Shown: piece after piece, positions 41,729-49,561 of the stretch
Layout of the letters: every line of letters starts with the position of its first letter
Position numbering within the stretch: the first letter of the stretch is position 1
Source of the DNA: an uncultured Gemmiger sp.
GTDB taxonomy: Bacteria; Bacillota; Clostridia; Oscillospirales; Ruminococcaceae
NCBI GenBank assembly: GCA_934502625.1
Contig: CAKSUQ010000007.1
Span: forward strand, 1-64,000
Direction of reading: 5' to 3'
DNA length: 64,000 nt
Made by a program: the position numbers and the translations under genes
The notes under the pieces: generated by a model
Told to the model about the DNA's origin: nothing
Database searches by the model: none
Seen by the model: the letters and a program-made list of their open reading frames with translations, nothing else

Positions 41729-42106
41729 CTATTCCTCCTCACGGTGGGCGGCGTCGAGCAGCGTGCGGATCTCGGCGGCCTCGGCGTCGCTGATGGGCTT
41801 CGAGTTCAAAAACGCTGCCACGAAGCGCGGCAGGCTGCCGCCGAAGGTTTTGTCCACCACGGCGGCGCTCTCGGCCTGCTGGACGTCTTCCTTTTTAATA
41901 AGGCTCGTCACGTGGCCGTCGGCATTTTTCAGGATGCCGCGCTCGCAGAGCTTTTTCAGCACGGTGTAGGTCGTGCTTTTCTTCCAGCCCAGCGCGTCGG
42001 CGGCCAGCGCCACCAGCTGCCCGCTGGGCAGCGGTTCATTGTCCCACACAAGGCAGGCAAAGCGATATTCGCCATCGGCAAGGCGGGGCGGTTCATGGTT
42101 TGACAT
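41729..42106 (-). CDS. BlaI/MecI-family repressor
   Basis: A 125-residue winged-helix protein with the family core LVALAADALGWKKSTTYTVLKKLCERGILKN and a C-terminal dimerisation part. BlaI-type repressors are inactivated by proteolysis by an M56 partner, encoded here directly downstream. A perfect inverted repeat overlaps the promoter, consistent with autoregulation of the whole four-gene operon. Confidence 0.93.
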   Translation of the reverse strand: MSNHEPPRLADGEYRFACLVWDNEPLPSGQLVALAADALGWKKSTTYTVLKKLCERGILKNADGHVTSLIKKEDVQQAESAAVVDKTFGGSLPRFVAAFLNSKPISDAEAAEIRTLLDAAHREEE

Positions 42107-42153
42107 AGGGCGTTCTCCTTCTGGTTTATTGCAATAGACCTCTTCCTACCTGT

Positions 42154-42182
42154 AGTCTATCACAGTAGACCAAAAATGTCAA
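42154..42182 (-). promoter_or_regulatory. promoter and BlaI-type operator
   Basis: Minus strand TTGACA (42182-42177), 17-bp spacer, TAGACT (42159-42154). The perfect palindrome GTCTA-CTGTGA-TAGAC (42155-42170) covers the -10 and spacer. A further TAGAC half-site is at 42135-42139. It resembles the TACA/TGTA-type BlaI sites in spacing but not exactly in sequence. Confidence 0.8.
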
Positions 42183-42232
42183 CAAAAACCCGCCGCATTT
42201 TCCCGGTGGGGTAAGGGCGCCCCGCCCTACAC

Positions 42233-42259
42233 GTAGGGGCGGATTCCATATCCGCCCGG
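42233..42259. repeat. REP-like palindrome
   Basis: GTAGGGGCGGATTCCATATC plus CGCCCGG, identical in its core to the unit at 26986-27015. A shorter GGGCGCCCCGCCC hairpin lies just before (42211-42230). Confidence 0.75.
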
Positions 42260-42283
42260 AAACATAGCGGAAGCTGCATTTAT

Positions 42284-42320
42284 AAAATGAAAAGTCCCCG
42301 TGAAAACTCACGAGGACTTG
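42284..42320 (-). terminator. terminator of tRNA-Ser
   Basis: On the minus strand AAGTCCTCGTGA/TCACGGGGACTT with a short loop, then TTCATTTT. Confidence 0.8.
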
Positions 42321-42324
42321 TTCA

Positions 42325-42416
42325 TGGCGGAAAGAAAGGGATTCGAACCCTTGAGGGCTTTAGGGGCCCTACACGATTTCCAGTCGTGCGCCTTAGACCA
42401 GCTCAGCCATCTTTCC
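42325..42416 (-). tRNA. tRNA-Ser (anticodon GGA)
   Basis: Acceptor GGAAAGA/TCTTTCC, anticodon stem CACGA/TCGTG with loop CTGGAAA (anticodon GGA), a long variable arm (GGGCCCCTAAAGCCC) and encoded CCA. Confidence 0.94.
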
Positions 42417-42452
42417 ACATATTCAGTTGCGCAGCGCCTGACTGCATGAGCT

Positions 42453-42481
42453 ATTATAGCAATACCAACTTCAAATGTCAA
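42453..42481 (-). promoter_or_regulatory. promoter of tRNA-Ser
   Basis: Minus strand TTGACA (42481-42476), 17-bp spacer, TATAAT (42458-42453): full consensus. Confidence 0.92.
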
Positions 42482-42533
42482 GCCTTATTCTGCATTTTTT
42501 TGCAAAAAAATCTGCGATGGGCAAGGTGTATGC

Positions 42534-42569
42534 AAAACGTGCGTGCAAACTGCATATTTTGCACGTTTT
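42534..42569 (+). promoter_or_regulatory. inverted repeat upstream of antiporter gene
   Basis: AAAACGTGC (42534-42542) and GCACGTTTT (42561-42569) are perfect inverted repeats about 80 bp before the antiporter start. Possible operator, or a small hairpin; followed by a weak TTGCAA-N17-TAAAAC promoter. Confidence 0.35.
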
Positions 42570-42650
42570 ATCCTCTTGCAAACGGCGGCGCAAGGTGCTA
42601 AAACTATAGAGATGTGAAACATCTAACAAGAGGTAAGGAGAGGATATTTC

Positions 42651-43847
42651 ATGTATTCCGTGTTCCGTGATCTGGCGATCATCATTTTGAGCGCAAAGTT
42701 CTTTGCGCTGGTCGCCCGCAAATGCAAGGCCCCGCAGGTCGTGGGCGAAATCATTGCCGGCCTGCTCATCGGACCGTGCCTGTTGAACCTGGTGCAGACC
42801 AGCGATGCCATCTCGATTTTTGCGGAAATCGGCGTGGTGCTGCTGATGTTCTCCACCGGCCTTGGCACGAACCTGAAGGAGCTGATGCGCGCAGGCCCCA
42901 TTGCGACGCTGATCGCCTGCGTCGGCGTCTTTGTGCCGCTGGTAGGCGGCACGCTGCTGTACGGCGCATTCTACGGCTTTGCGGCGGTGGGCAGCCCGGA
43001 GTTCTACCGCGCACTGTTCATCGGCACCATCATGACGGCGACGAGTGTCTCCATCACGGTGGCGACGCTGCAGGAGCTGGGCCACTTAAAGAGCTTCCTT
43101 GGTACGACCATCGTCAGTGCGGCAGTCATTGATGACGTCATCGGCATCATCGTGCTGACCTGCGTGCTGGGTGCCAGCTCGGGTGAGGGCACCGGCATCG
43201 GCGGCGTGCTCATCCAGACCGTGCTGTTCTTCCTCGTCGCCATCGGCGTCGGCGTCGTCATCCACTTTGCCATGAAATGGCTTGACAAGCGCAACCCCCA
43301 CACCCAGCGCATCACCATCGTCAGCATTGCGTTCTGCTTTGCCATGGCCTACATTGCCGAGCAGTACTTCGGCATTGCCGACATCACCGGCGCGTACATT
43401 GCGGGCATCGTGCTCTGTGCGATGGACGACGCCCCCTACGTGGAGCGCCGCGTTGACATCAGCAACTACGTCATCTTTGCGCCGGTGTTCTTCGCCTCCA
43501 TCGGCTTAAAGACCGACATCAGCGGCCTGACGCCGGAAATTTTGCTGTTCTGCATCTGCTTCGTCATTGTTGCGCTGCTGACCAAGATCATCGGCTGCGG
43601 TCTGGCCGCGAAAATCTGCCGCTTCAACTGGGGCGATTCCCTCAAGGTCGGCGTCGGCATGATGACCCGCGGCGAGGTCGCGCTGATCGTTGCCCAGAAG
43701 GGTCTGGACGTCGGCGTTGTGGACCCCGTGTATTTCACGGCGGTCATCCTGCTCATCGTTGTCTCGTCCGTTGCGACGCCGCTGGTGCTGAAGGCCCTGT
43801 TCACGAAAATGCCGCCCGTGCCGCACCCGAGCCAGGTACAGGCGTAA
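42651..43847 (+). CDS. CPA2-family cation:proton antiporter (KefB-like, membrane part only)
   Basis: The 398-residue protein has about 12 membrane segments. Features include AGLLIGPCLL, the VIDDVIGIIVL double-aspartate motif expected at the ion site (about residue 160), and TRGEVALIVAQKGL near 340. There is no C-terminal TrkA/RCK domain, so it resembles short Na+(K+)/H+ antiporters. AAGGAGAGG precedes ATG 42651. Monocistronic, with a hairpin after it. Confidence 0.9.
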   Translation: MYSVFRDLAIIILSAKFFALVARKCKAPQVVGEIIAGLLIGPCLLNLVQTSDAISIFAEIGVVLLMFSTGLGTNLKELMRAGPIATLIACVGVFVPLVGGTLLYGAFYGFAAVGSPEFYRALFIGTIMTATSVSITVATLQELGHLKSFLGTTIVSAAVIDDVIGIIVLTCVLGASSGEGTGIGGVLIQTVLFFLVAIGVGVVIHFAMKWLDKRNPHTQRITIVSIAFCFAMAYIAEQYFGIADITGAYIAGIVLCAMDDAPYVERRVDISNYVIFAPVFFASIGLKTDISGLTPEILLFCICFVIVALLTKIIGCGLAAKICRFNWGDSLKVGVGMMTRGEVALIVAQKGLDVGVVDPVYFTAVILLIVVSSVATPLVLKALFTKMPPVPHPSQVQA

Positions 43848-43854
43848 AACAAAT

Positions 43855-43893
43855 AAAACCGGCAGACGTCTTGAAAACGCCTGTCGGTTTTTG
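43855..43893 (+). terminator. terminator of antiporter gene
   Basis: Stem AAAACCGGCAG.../...CTGTCGGTTTT with a T run. Confidence 0.75.
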
Positions 43894-43899
43894 TTTGGT

Positions 43900-43951
43900 G
43901 TAGGGGCGGATGTTCGCATCCGCCCGCGGGTCGATGCAAGCATCGACCCCT
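43900..43951. repeat. two adjacent REP-like palindromes
   Basis: GTAGGGGCGGATGTTCGCAT(CCGCCCG) at 43900-43926 is followed directly by GGGTCGATGCAAGCATCGAC(CCC). Both belong to the GTAGGGGCG family with different centres. Confidence 0.7.
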
Positions 43952-43962
43952 GCAAAACAGGA

Positions 43963-44598
43963 TTATTCCGCCTCTACGGCGTGCAGATGATTATCCACCC
44001 ACTTGATCAGCAGCTCCAGCGCCACCAGGTTGTGCCCGCCCTCGGGGACGATCAGGTCGGCCTTGCGCTTGCTCGGCTCGACGAACTGCTCGTGCATCGG
44101 CTTGACGGTGGTCAGGTACTGGTTGACAACGCTGTCCAGCGTGCGCCCGCGCTCCTTGACGTCGCGGACGATGCGGCGCAGGATGCGCACATCGGCGTCG
44201 GTGTCCACAAAGACCTTCATGTCCATTAAGTCGCACAGCTCGGGAGAGTCAAAGATCAGGATCCCCTCCACGATAATGACCGGCGCGGGCTGCACGGTCA
44301 CGGTCTTGTCGCTGCGGTTGTGGATGGTGTAGTCGTAGACCGGCACCTGTACGGGGTGACCCGCGCGCAGCTCCCGCAGGTGGGCGACCATCAGCGGCGT
44401 GTCAAAGCTGTCCGGGTGGTCGTAGTTCAGCTTGCAGCGCTCCTCATAAGGCAGCTCGTCGTGGCGCTTGTAGTAGCTGTCGTGGTTGATGACGCTGACC
44501 TCGTTTGCGCCGAAATGGTCGCGCAGCTTCTCAGTCAGGGTGGTTTTGCCGCTGCCCGTGCCTCCTGCAATGCCGATGATGATAGTCTTCATGTCCAT
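43963..44598 (-). CDS. udk: uridine kinase
   Basis: It phosphorylates uridine/cytidine in pyrimidine salvage. Walker A GIAGGTGSGKTT, the HDSYYK substrate motif, NYDHPDSFDT, YDYTIHNR and IIVEGILIF are all present. The 211-residue length is standard. It lies six bases after dCMP deaminase in the same direction, forming a small pyrimidine operon. Confidence 0.96.
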   Translation of the reverse strand: MDMKTIIIGIAGGTGSGKTTLTEKLRDHFGANEVSVINHDSYYKRHDELPYEERCKLNYDHPDSFDTPLMVAHLRELRAGHPVQVPVYDYTIHNRSDKTVTVQPAPVIIVEGILIFDSPELCDLMDMKVFVDTDADVRILRRIVRDVKERGRTLDSVVNQYLTTVKPMHEQFVEPSKRKADLIVPEGGHNLVALELLIKWVDNHLHAVEAE

Positions 44599-44604
44599 AG
44601 CTCC

Positions 44605-45084
44605 TTATACATCCAATTTGATCTCACGCCCGGTGGGCTTGTATGCGCGGTATTTGACGCCGGTCATGGTGAACATCCGGCGGCTGGCGATGCTGGCGTG
44701 GGTGTCGTGGTATTTGTCAGAGAGATAGATCAGCTCCTTGATGCCGCTCTGGATGATGGCCTTGGCGCACTCGTTGCAGGGGAACAGCGTCACATACATC
44801 CGCGAACCGCGCAGATCGTGGTTCGGGCTGTTCAAAATGGCATTCAGCTCCGAGTGGCAGACGTACATATATTTTGTGTCAAGGTCGTCACCCTCGCGCT
44901 CCCATGGCATCGCATCATCGTCACAGCCGATGGGCATGCCGTTGTAGCCCAGCGACAAAATTTTATTCTCCGGGCTGACGATACACGCGCCGACCTGACT
45001 GTTGTTGTCCTTCGACCGCATGGCCGAAAGCAGGGCAATGCCCATAAAATATTCATCCCAGCTGATGTAATCTTGCCGTTTCAT
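44605..45084 (-). CDS. dCMP deaminase
   Basis: It deaminates dCMP to dUMP, supplying thymidylate synthesis. Zinc motifs: HSELNAIL (His-x-Glu) near residue 75 and PCNECAKAIIQSG near 103. 159 residues as usual for ComEB-like enzymes. It shares an operon with udk and has its own promoter overlapping the end of spoIIID. Confidence 0.93.
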   Translation of the reverse strand: MKRQDYISWDEYFMGIALLSAMRSKDNNSQVGACIVSPENKILSLGYNGMPIGCDDDAMPWEREGDDLDTKYMYVCHSELNAILNSPNHDLRGSRMYVTLFPCNECAKAIIQSGIKELIYLSDKYHDTHASIASRRMFTMTGVKYRAYKPTGREIKLDV

Positions 45085-45112
45085 AGGTACACCGTCCTTT
45101 ATTTTTTATTCT

Positions 45113-45141
45113 ATTATACTGTGCTGTGGTGCGCCGCGCAA
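45113..45141 (-). promoter_or_regulatory. promoter of dCMP deaminase-udk operon
   Basis: Minus strand TTGCGC (45141-45136), 17-bp spacer, TATAAT (45118-45113), embedded in the last codons of the spoIIID-like gene. Confidence 0.7.
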
Positions 45142-45389
45142 GATGCTGTCTGCAAATATTTGCGCCGTGTGGCCTCACCGCCGCGCAGGTGTCGCTCGGC
45201 CTTGTTTTTCTGTACAACGGCCTGCACCTCCGCCCAAAGGCCGGGGTTCTGGCGGCGCAGCCGGTGCTGATCCTTCCAGATCGTCGATTTGCTCACGCCG
45301 AACACGGCTGCCGCCGCCCGCACGGTCGCGCCGCTCTCGACGATGTACCGTCCCACCGCTGCGGCGCGCTCCTCAGGGTCGCCCTTCAT
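45114..45389 (-). CDS. spoIIID: sporulation transcription factor SpoIIID
   Basis: A mother-cell regulator in spore formers. The 91-residue protein matches the family throughout: PEERAAAVGRYIVESGATVR, the HTH AAAVFGVSKSTIWKDQHRLR and the C-terminal VVQKNKAERHLRGGEATRRK. ATG 45389 follows GGAGGT. The extension past the usual KY end (QTASCAAHHSTV) is atypical. Its presence suggests a spore-forming ancestry, whether or not the strain still sporulates. Confidence 0.93.
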   Translation of the reverse strand: MKGDPEERAAAVGRYIVESGATVRAAAAVFGVSKSTIWKDQHRLRRQNPGLWAEVQAVVQKNKAERHLRGGEATRRKYLQTASCAAHHSTV

Positions 45390-45450
45390 AGCCTGACCTC
45401 CTCGCATAGAATTTTCTGTCAAATCCTATGTGAAGAGGCGGCGGAGTATG

Positions 45451-47328
45451 CTACTTTACTTTATACACCCTGCACCCATTATTCTCATACCAAACCGGGT
45501 ACCGCTCGGCATACCATTCCTCGTCCGCGTCGCTGAATTTGCCGTAGACCGAGGAATCAAACAAAACATACGCAACGCCCCAGCCGGTCAGCACGCTCTC
45601 GTCGGGGCGCTCGTACAGGGTGACCATGGCGTTGTACTCGGCCGAATAGTCCATGCCGTGATAGTAGACAAAGCTGCCCGACCCGCACAGAATGCGCCGC
45701 CCGGCCAGCGCAAAGACCGGCGTAAGATGGCTGTCGCTCGTCAAAAACAGCGCACCGCTCTCGGCGTTTTCATCAATATACGCCGCCAGCGCAATATCGT
45801 CGGCGCTCCACTGCCAGTAATCACTGAAGATCTCCCGCCCGACGGTCAGCACACTGCCAAACATGGCGGCAAAGCAGCACGCCGCCAGCCCCAGCGCCCG
45901 CCACGGCAGCGCGCGAATCTTCGCAAACAGGTCGACCAGCAGCTGTGCCACCAGAATGCAGCCCAGCATATGCCAGACGTAGAGCAATTTGTTGTTATCG
46001 TAGTTGTTCGGCTGAAAGACGACGAACTCTGCCAGCGCCAGTATCGCCAGCCCGCCGCCGTACAGCCACCGCTGCTTGCGGCTTGCGTGGACAAACGCCG
46101 GGATCAGCAAGAGATACACAAGGCCGATGTTTTTGATATAGAACCAGAAATAGTTGTCCTTCAGCGTGCCGTCGTCCTGCCCGTTGATCCAGTTGAAGTG
46201 CAGCCGCAGCATATGCTGGCCGTCGAGGCTCTGCGCCAGCACGGTGGGCAGCATCTGGAAAAGCCACGCCGCACCGCAGACTGCCGCCAGCCCCAGCCAC
46301 GGCAGCAGCGTTTCGCGCCGCACACCCTGTGCCAGCGTGTAGACGCCGCCCACCAAGCAGAGCAGTGCCAGCGCCAGCGCACTGTGGGTATGCAGCAGCG
46401 GCAGGGGCAGCACGAGCGCTGCCAGCCACGGCCAAAGGCGGCGCTCGCCCTCATAACAGAACCGCCACAAGAGATAGAGGGCGGGCAGCAGTACGCACCA
46501 GCCGAACAGCGTCGCCCGCTGGGGGAGCATCAGATCGACGATGGGGTTGACCCACTCGATATTCTCGGTCACGTAGTTCGTCGGCGTCGTGTAAAAGCCG
46601 GTAAAAATGCCGCCGAACGCCTCCGCCGAGCCGAGAAAATACACAAATCCGAACCCGCTGCCCATAAAGAACAGATAAAACGCCAGACACGCCTTGCCGA
46701 TGCTGCCCGCCACGCGGCGCGCCAGCTGCCAGAACATACCGTACACCGCCAAAAATGCGGGCAGCATCGGCAGAATGTACGCCGTGCGCAGGTTGGCCCC
46801 CAGAACAACGAAAACGCTGGAAACCGTCTCGCACAAAAACGGATACCCGAACCGATGCGCACCGCCCAGCAGGGGATAGCTGGGCAGAAATTCACCGCTC
46901 TGCGCGATATATTTGATGAAGCCGAGGTGCATCGCCATGTCACCGTAGCAGCTTTGCCCCGTGTGGTACGCGCCGTCCACCATGTGCAGCACATGGGTGT
47001 GCAAAAGATAGAGCGTCACGGCGGCGACGGGCAGCACGCACGCCCAGAGCGCCCCGCTGTCGGTGTCCTTCGCCATGCCGCGCAGCCGCGTACCGTGGCA
47101 CAAAAGCGCCCCGCCGATCGCTGCTGCCCCCGCCGCGCCCAGCAGCACGGCGGGCATCGTGAAGCCGAGCACCAGCGCGAACGCCGCAGGCAGCACGGCC
47201 AATAGCGAGACGCCGAACCCGCAGCCCAGCGGTACAATGACCGCCGCTGAGCCGTCCGACACCGCCCGCCGCGCCAGCAGCAGGCCAACATATAAAAATA
47301 GGGCTAGATAGAGAATAGAAACGAACAT
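45451..47328 (-). CDS. GT-C-like polytopic membrane protein, putative glycosyltransferase
   Basis: The 625-residue protein has roughly 13 membrane segments and a C-terminal soluble part. An acidic first outer loop (HMVDGAYHTGQSCYGDMAMH, about residue 115) resembles the metal/lipid-phosphosugar binding loop of GT-C enzymes. The soluble end contains SGALFLTSDSHLTPVFALAG. The family is not certain. It lies 39 bp downstream of the radical-SAM gene in the same direction. Confidence 0.65.
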   Translation of the reverse strand: MFVSILYLALFLYVGLLLARRAVSDGSAAVIVPLGCGFGVSLLAVLPAAFALVLGFTMPAVLLGAAGAAAIGGALLCHGTRLRGMAKDTDSGALWACVLPVAAVTLYLLHTHVLHMVDGAYHTGQSCYGDMAMHLGFIKYIAQSGEFLPSYPLLGGAHRFGYPFLCETVSSVFVVLGANLRTAYILPMLPAFLAVYGMFWQLARRVAGSIGKACLAFYLFFMGSGFGFVYFLGSAEAFGGIFTGFYTTPTNYVTENIEWVNPIVDLMLPQRATLFGWCVLLPALYLLWRFCYEGERRLWPWLAALVLPLPLLHTHSALALALLCLVGGVYTLAQGVRRETLLPWLGLAAVCGAAWLFQMLPTVLAQSLDGQHMLRLHFNWINGQDDGTLKDNYFWFYIKNIGLVYLLLIPAFVHASRKQRWLYGGGLAILALAEFVVFQPNNYDNNKLLYVWHMLGCILVAQLLVDLFAKIRALPWRALGLAACCFAAMFGSVLTVGREIFSDYWQWSADDIALAAYIDENAESGALFLTSDSHLTPVFALAGRRILCGSGSFVYYHGMDYSAEYNAMVTLYERPDESVLTGWGVAYVLFDSSVYGKFSDADEEWYAERYPVWYENNGCRVYKVK

Positions 47329-47367
47329 AAATACCTCACTCCGATAAAATTGCGCTGGAAAAGCCGG

Positions 47368-48282
47368 TTACACACCTTCCAAATCAAACGGCGGGGTGTA
47401 TTCCTCCCGCGCACTGCTCTTTTCCTGCATGTAGCCGTCGGTCAGCCCCAGCCGCACGGCCTCGTCGATGACCTGCCGATATTCGTAGGTCGTGATGCGC
47501 CGCCCCAGCCCATGTTCCGCCGCCTTATAAAAAGGTGTGAACTGGCTCATCAGGCTGGGAATAAATGCAACACCCGTCTGCGCCCGCAGCTCCGCCAGCC
47601 GCCGCAGCACGGCCTTGCTGTCCGCCACATGGCCGGGCAGCGCCAGATGCCGCACGATGACGCCCCTTTGCAGATAGCCGTCCGCATCGTACACCGGCGC
47701 GCCGGTCTGCAACAGCATCTGCCGCAGCGCAGCGTCGGCCACGGCGGGGTAGTCCCGCGCCGCCGAAAGCGCTGCCGCCAGCGCCCCGTCGGCATACTTG
47801 TAGTCGGTCAGCCAGACGTCCACATACCCGGCCAGCGCCTGCACGGCGTCCACCGTCTCGTACCCGCCGGTGTTGTAGACGACGGGAAGGGCGAACCCCT
47901 GCGCCCGCGCAGCGTCCAGCGCCTCGACGATCCACGGCAGGTAGTGTGACGCCGTGACGAGGTTCAGATTTTTTGCGCCGCCGCTTTGCAGGTTCATGAA
48001 AATTTCCGCCAGCCGCGCGGCCGTGACAGCCTTGCCGACGCTGCCCTGACTGATCGGATAATTTTGACAGTAGCAGCATTTCAGCGTGCAGCCGCTGAAA
48101 AACACCGTGCCGCTGCCCGTGGCGGCGCTGGGGTCTCCGCTCAAACACGGCTCCTCCCAGTGGTGCAGGGCGGCACGGGCGATGCGCAGGGTGTCGTCCG
48201 CCCCACAGAAGCCACGCTGCCCGGCGGCGCGGTCAGCCCTGCAGGCGCGGGGGCACAGGGTACAAGAATGCGGCAGCTGCAT
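47368..48282 (-). CDS. radical SAM protein, PflA-like
   Basis: The 304-residue protein has the 4Fe-4S motif CTLKCCYCQN (C-x3-C-x2-C) near residue 65, preceded by an N-terminal cysteine cluster CTLCPRACRAD...GFCG. GGAKNLNLVTASHY is the usual SAM-binding stretch. It resembles the COG1313/PflX-type proteins related to pyruvate formate-lyase activase. The substrate is unknown; no glycyl-radical enzyme is nearby. Confidence 0.85.
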   Translation of the reverse strand: MQLPHSCTLCPRACRADRAAGQRGFCGADDTLRIARAALHHWEEPCLSGDPSAATGSGTVFFSGCTLKCCYCQNYPISQGSVGKAVTAARLAEIFMNLQSGGAKNLNLVTASHYLPWIVEALDAARAQGFALPVVYNTGGYETVDAVQALAGYVDVWLTDYKYADGALAAALSAARDYPAVADAALRQMLLQTGAPVYDADGYLQRGVIVRHLALPGHVADSKAVLRRLAELRAQTGVAFIPSLMSQFTPFYKAAEHGLGRRITTYEYRQVIDEAVRLGLTDGYMQEKSSAREEYTPPFDLEGV

Positions 48283-48342
48283 ACAGCAAAAACCTCTTTC
48301 ACAAAATTTCTTATTTTAATTTTACCACAAACGGCGAAAATG

Positions 48343-48351
48343 TGGTATACT
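48343..48351 (+). promoter_or_regulatory. extended -10 promoter of deoD operon
   Basis: TGG-TATACT forms an extended -10 (TGn). The -35 position 17 bp upstream is poor (TACCAC). The surrounding AATGTGGTATACT is shared with the glf promoter. Confidence 0.5.
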
Positions 48352-48389
48352 GTACCTACGATTATCTTAAAATAAAGGAGTGTGCTCTT

Positions 48390-49121
48390 ATGTCTACCCC
48401 TCATAACCGCGCCGAAAACGGCGCTTTCGCCAAGACCGTCCTGATGCCTGGCGACCCGCTGCGCGCAAAATTCATCGCCGAGACCTTCCTCGAAAATCCG
48501 CAGCTCGTCACCGACGTGCGCGGCATGTACGGCTACACCGGCACCTACCAAGGCCGCCCCATCAGCGTCATGGGCAGCGGCATGGGCATGCCGTCCATCG
48601 GCATCTATTCCTACGAGCTGTACACCCAGTACGGCGTCGAGAACATTATCCGCATCGGCTCGGCCGGCTCCTACACCGACAAGGCCAAGCTGTTCGACGT
48701 CGTGCTGGCGACCGGCGCGTACTCCGAGAGCAACTACGCCGTGACCCAAAGCGGCGACACCGACGACATCCAGACCCCCAGCGCCGAGTTGAACGACGCC
48801 CTGCGCGCCAGCGCTAAGGCAGCGGACATCCCGCTGATCGAGGGCAATATCCATTCCTCCGACGTCTTCTACCGCCAGCCCAGTGACGCCAAGCCGACCT
48901 ATTGGGAGAAGCTGCGCGACGAAAAGGGCTGCCTTGCCGTCGAGATGGAGAGCTTCGCGCTGTTCCACAACGCGAAGGTGCTGGGTAAGCGCGCCGCCTG
49001 CCTGCTGACGATCTCGGACAGCTTCGTCTCGCCGGAGATCACCACTGCTGAGCAGCGCCAGACCAGTTTCACCGCCATGATGAAGGTGGCGCTGGGCGTC
49101 GACGCCTTTTTGGAGAAGTAA
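48390..49121 (+). CDS. deoD: purine-nucleoside phosphorylase, DeoD type
   Basis: It cleaves purine nucleosides with phosphate. Features: MPGDPLRAKFIAE (phosphate binding), VMGSGMGMPSIGIYSYEL, RIGSAGSY and the ribose-binding EMESFALF. 243 residues, hexameric low-molecular-weight class. ATG 48390 follows AAAGGAG. It heads the nucleoside cluster, with cdd one base downstream. Confidence 0.96.
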   Translation: MSTPHNRAENGAFAKTVLMPGDPLRAKFIAETFLENPQLVTDVRGMYGYTGTYQGRPISVMGSGMGMPSIGIYSYELYTQYGVENIIRIGSAGSYTDKAKLFDVVLATGAYSESNYAVTQSGDTDDIQTPSAELNDALRASAKAADIPLIEGNIHSSDVFYRQPSDAKPTYWEKLRDEKGCLAVEMESFALFHNAKVLGKRAACLLTISDSFVSPEITTAEQRQTSFTAMMKVALGVDAFLEK

Positions 49122-49122
49122 C

Positions 49123-49542
49123 ATGGAAAAAGCAGAGATTCAAGCCCTGATCCGCGCTGCGTTTGCGGGGCAGAAGTTCGCCTATGTGCCCTACTCCCGC
49201 TTTCACGTGGGCGCGGCGCTGCGCGGCAAAAACGGGCAGGTGTTCAAGGGCTGCAACATCGAGAACGCGGGCTACACCCCCACGAACTGCGCCGAGCGCA
49301 CCGCCCTGTTCAAGGCGGTCAGCGAGGGCGTGCGCGAGTTTGACGCCATTGCCATCGTCGGCAGCAAGGTGGGGGAGAAGAACACCCTCGTCACCGGCCC
49401 CTGCGGCGTCTGCCGTCAGGCGCTGTATGAGTTTGGCGGTCCCAAGCTGACCGTCATCATGGCGAAGAGCGAGGACGACTACATCGTCACGACCCTCGGC
49501 GACCTGCTGCCCTACGGCTTCGGCCCGGCGAATTTGGAGTAA
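49123..49542 (+). CDS. cdd: cytidine deaminase
   Basis: It deaminates cytidine and deoxycytidine to uridines. Catalytic zinc motif CAERTALF (His replaced by Cys, as in tetrameric enzymes) near residue 55 and PCGVCRQAL near 88, plus substrate motif GCNIENAGYTP. 139 residues. It starts one base after the deoD stop, so it is cotranslated. Confidence 0.96.
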   Translation: MEKAEIQALIRAAFAGQKFAYVPYSRFHVGAALRGKNGQVFKGCNIENAGYTPTNCAERTALFKAVSEGVREFDAIAIVGSKVGEKNTLVTGPCGVCRQALYEFGGPKLTVIMAKSEDDYIVTTLGDLLPYGFGPANLE

Positions 49543-49561
49543 CAAGGAGTTCCCTTAACCC

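Noticed and set aside
41729..42106. Beta-lactam resistance operon.
   Set aside because: BlaI and an M56 protease are present, but no beta-lactamase or PBP2a gene, and the sensor lacks a penicillin-binding domain.
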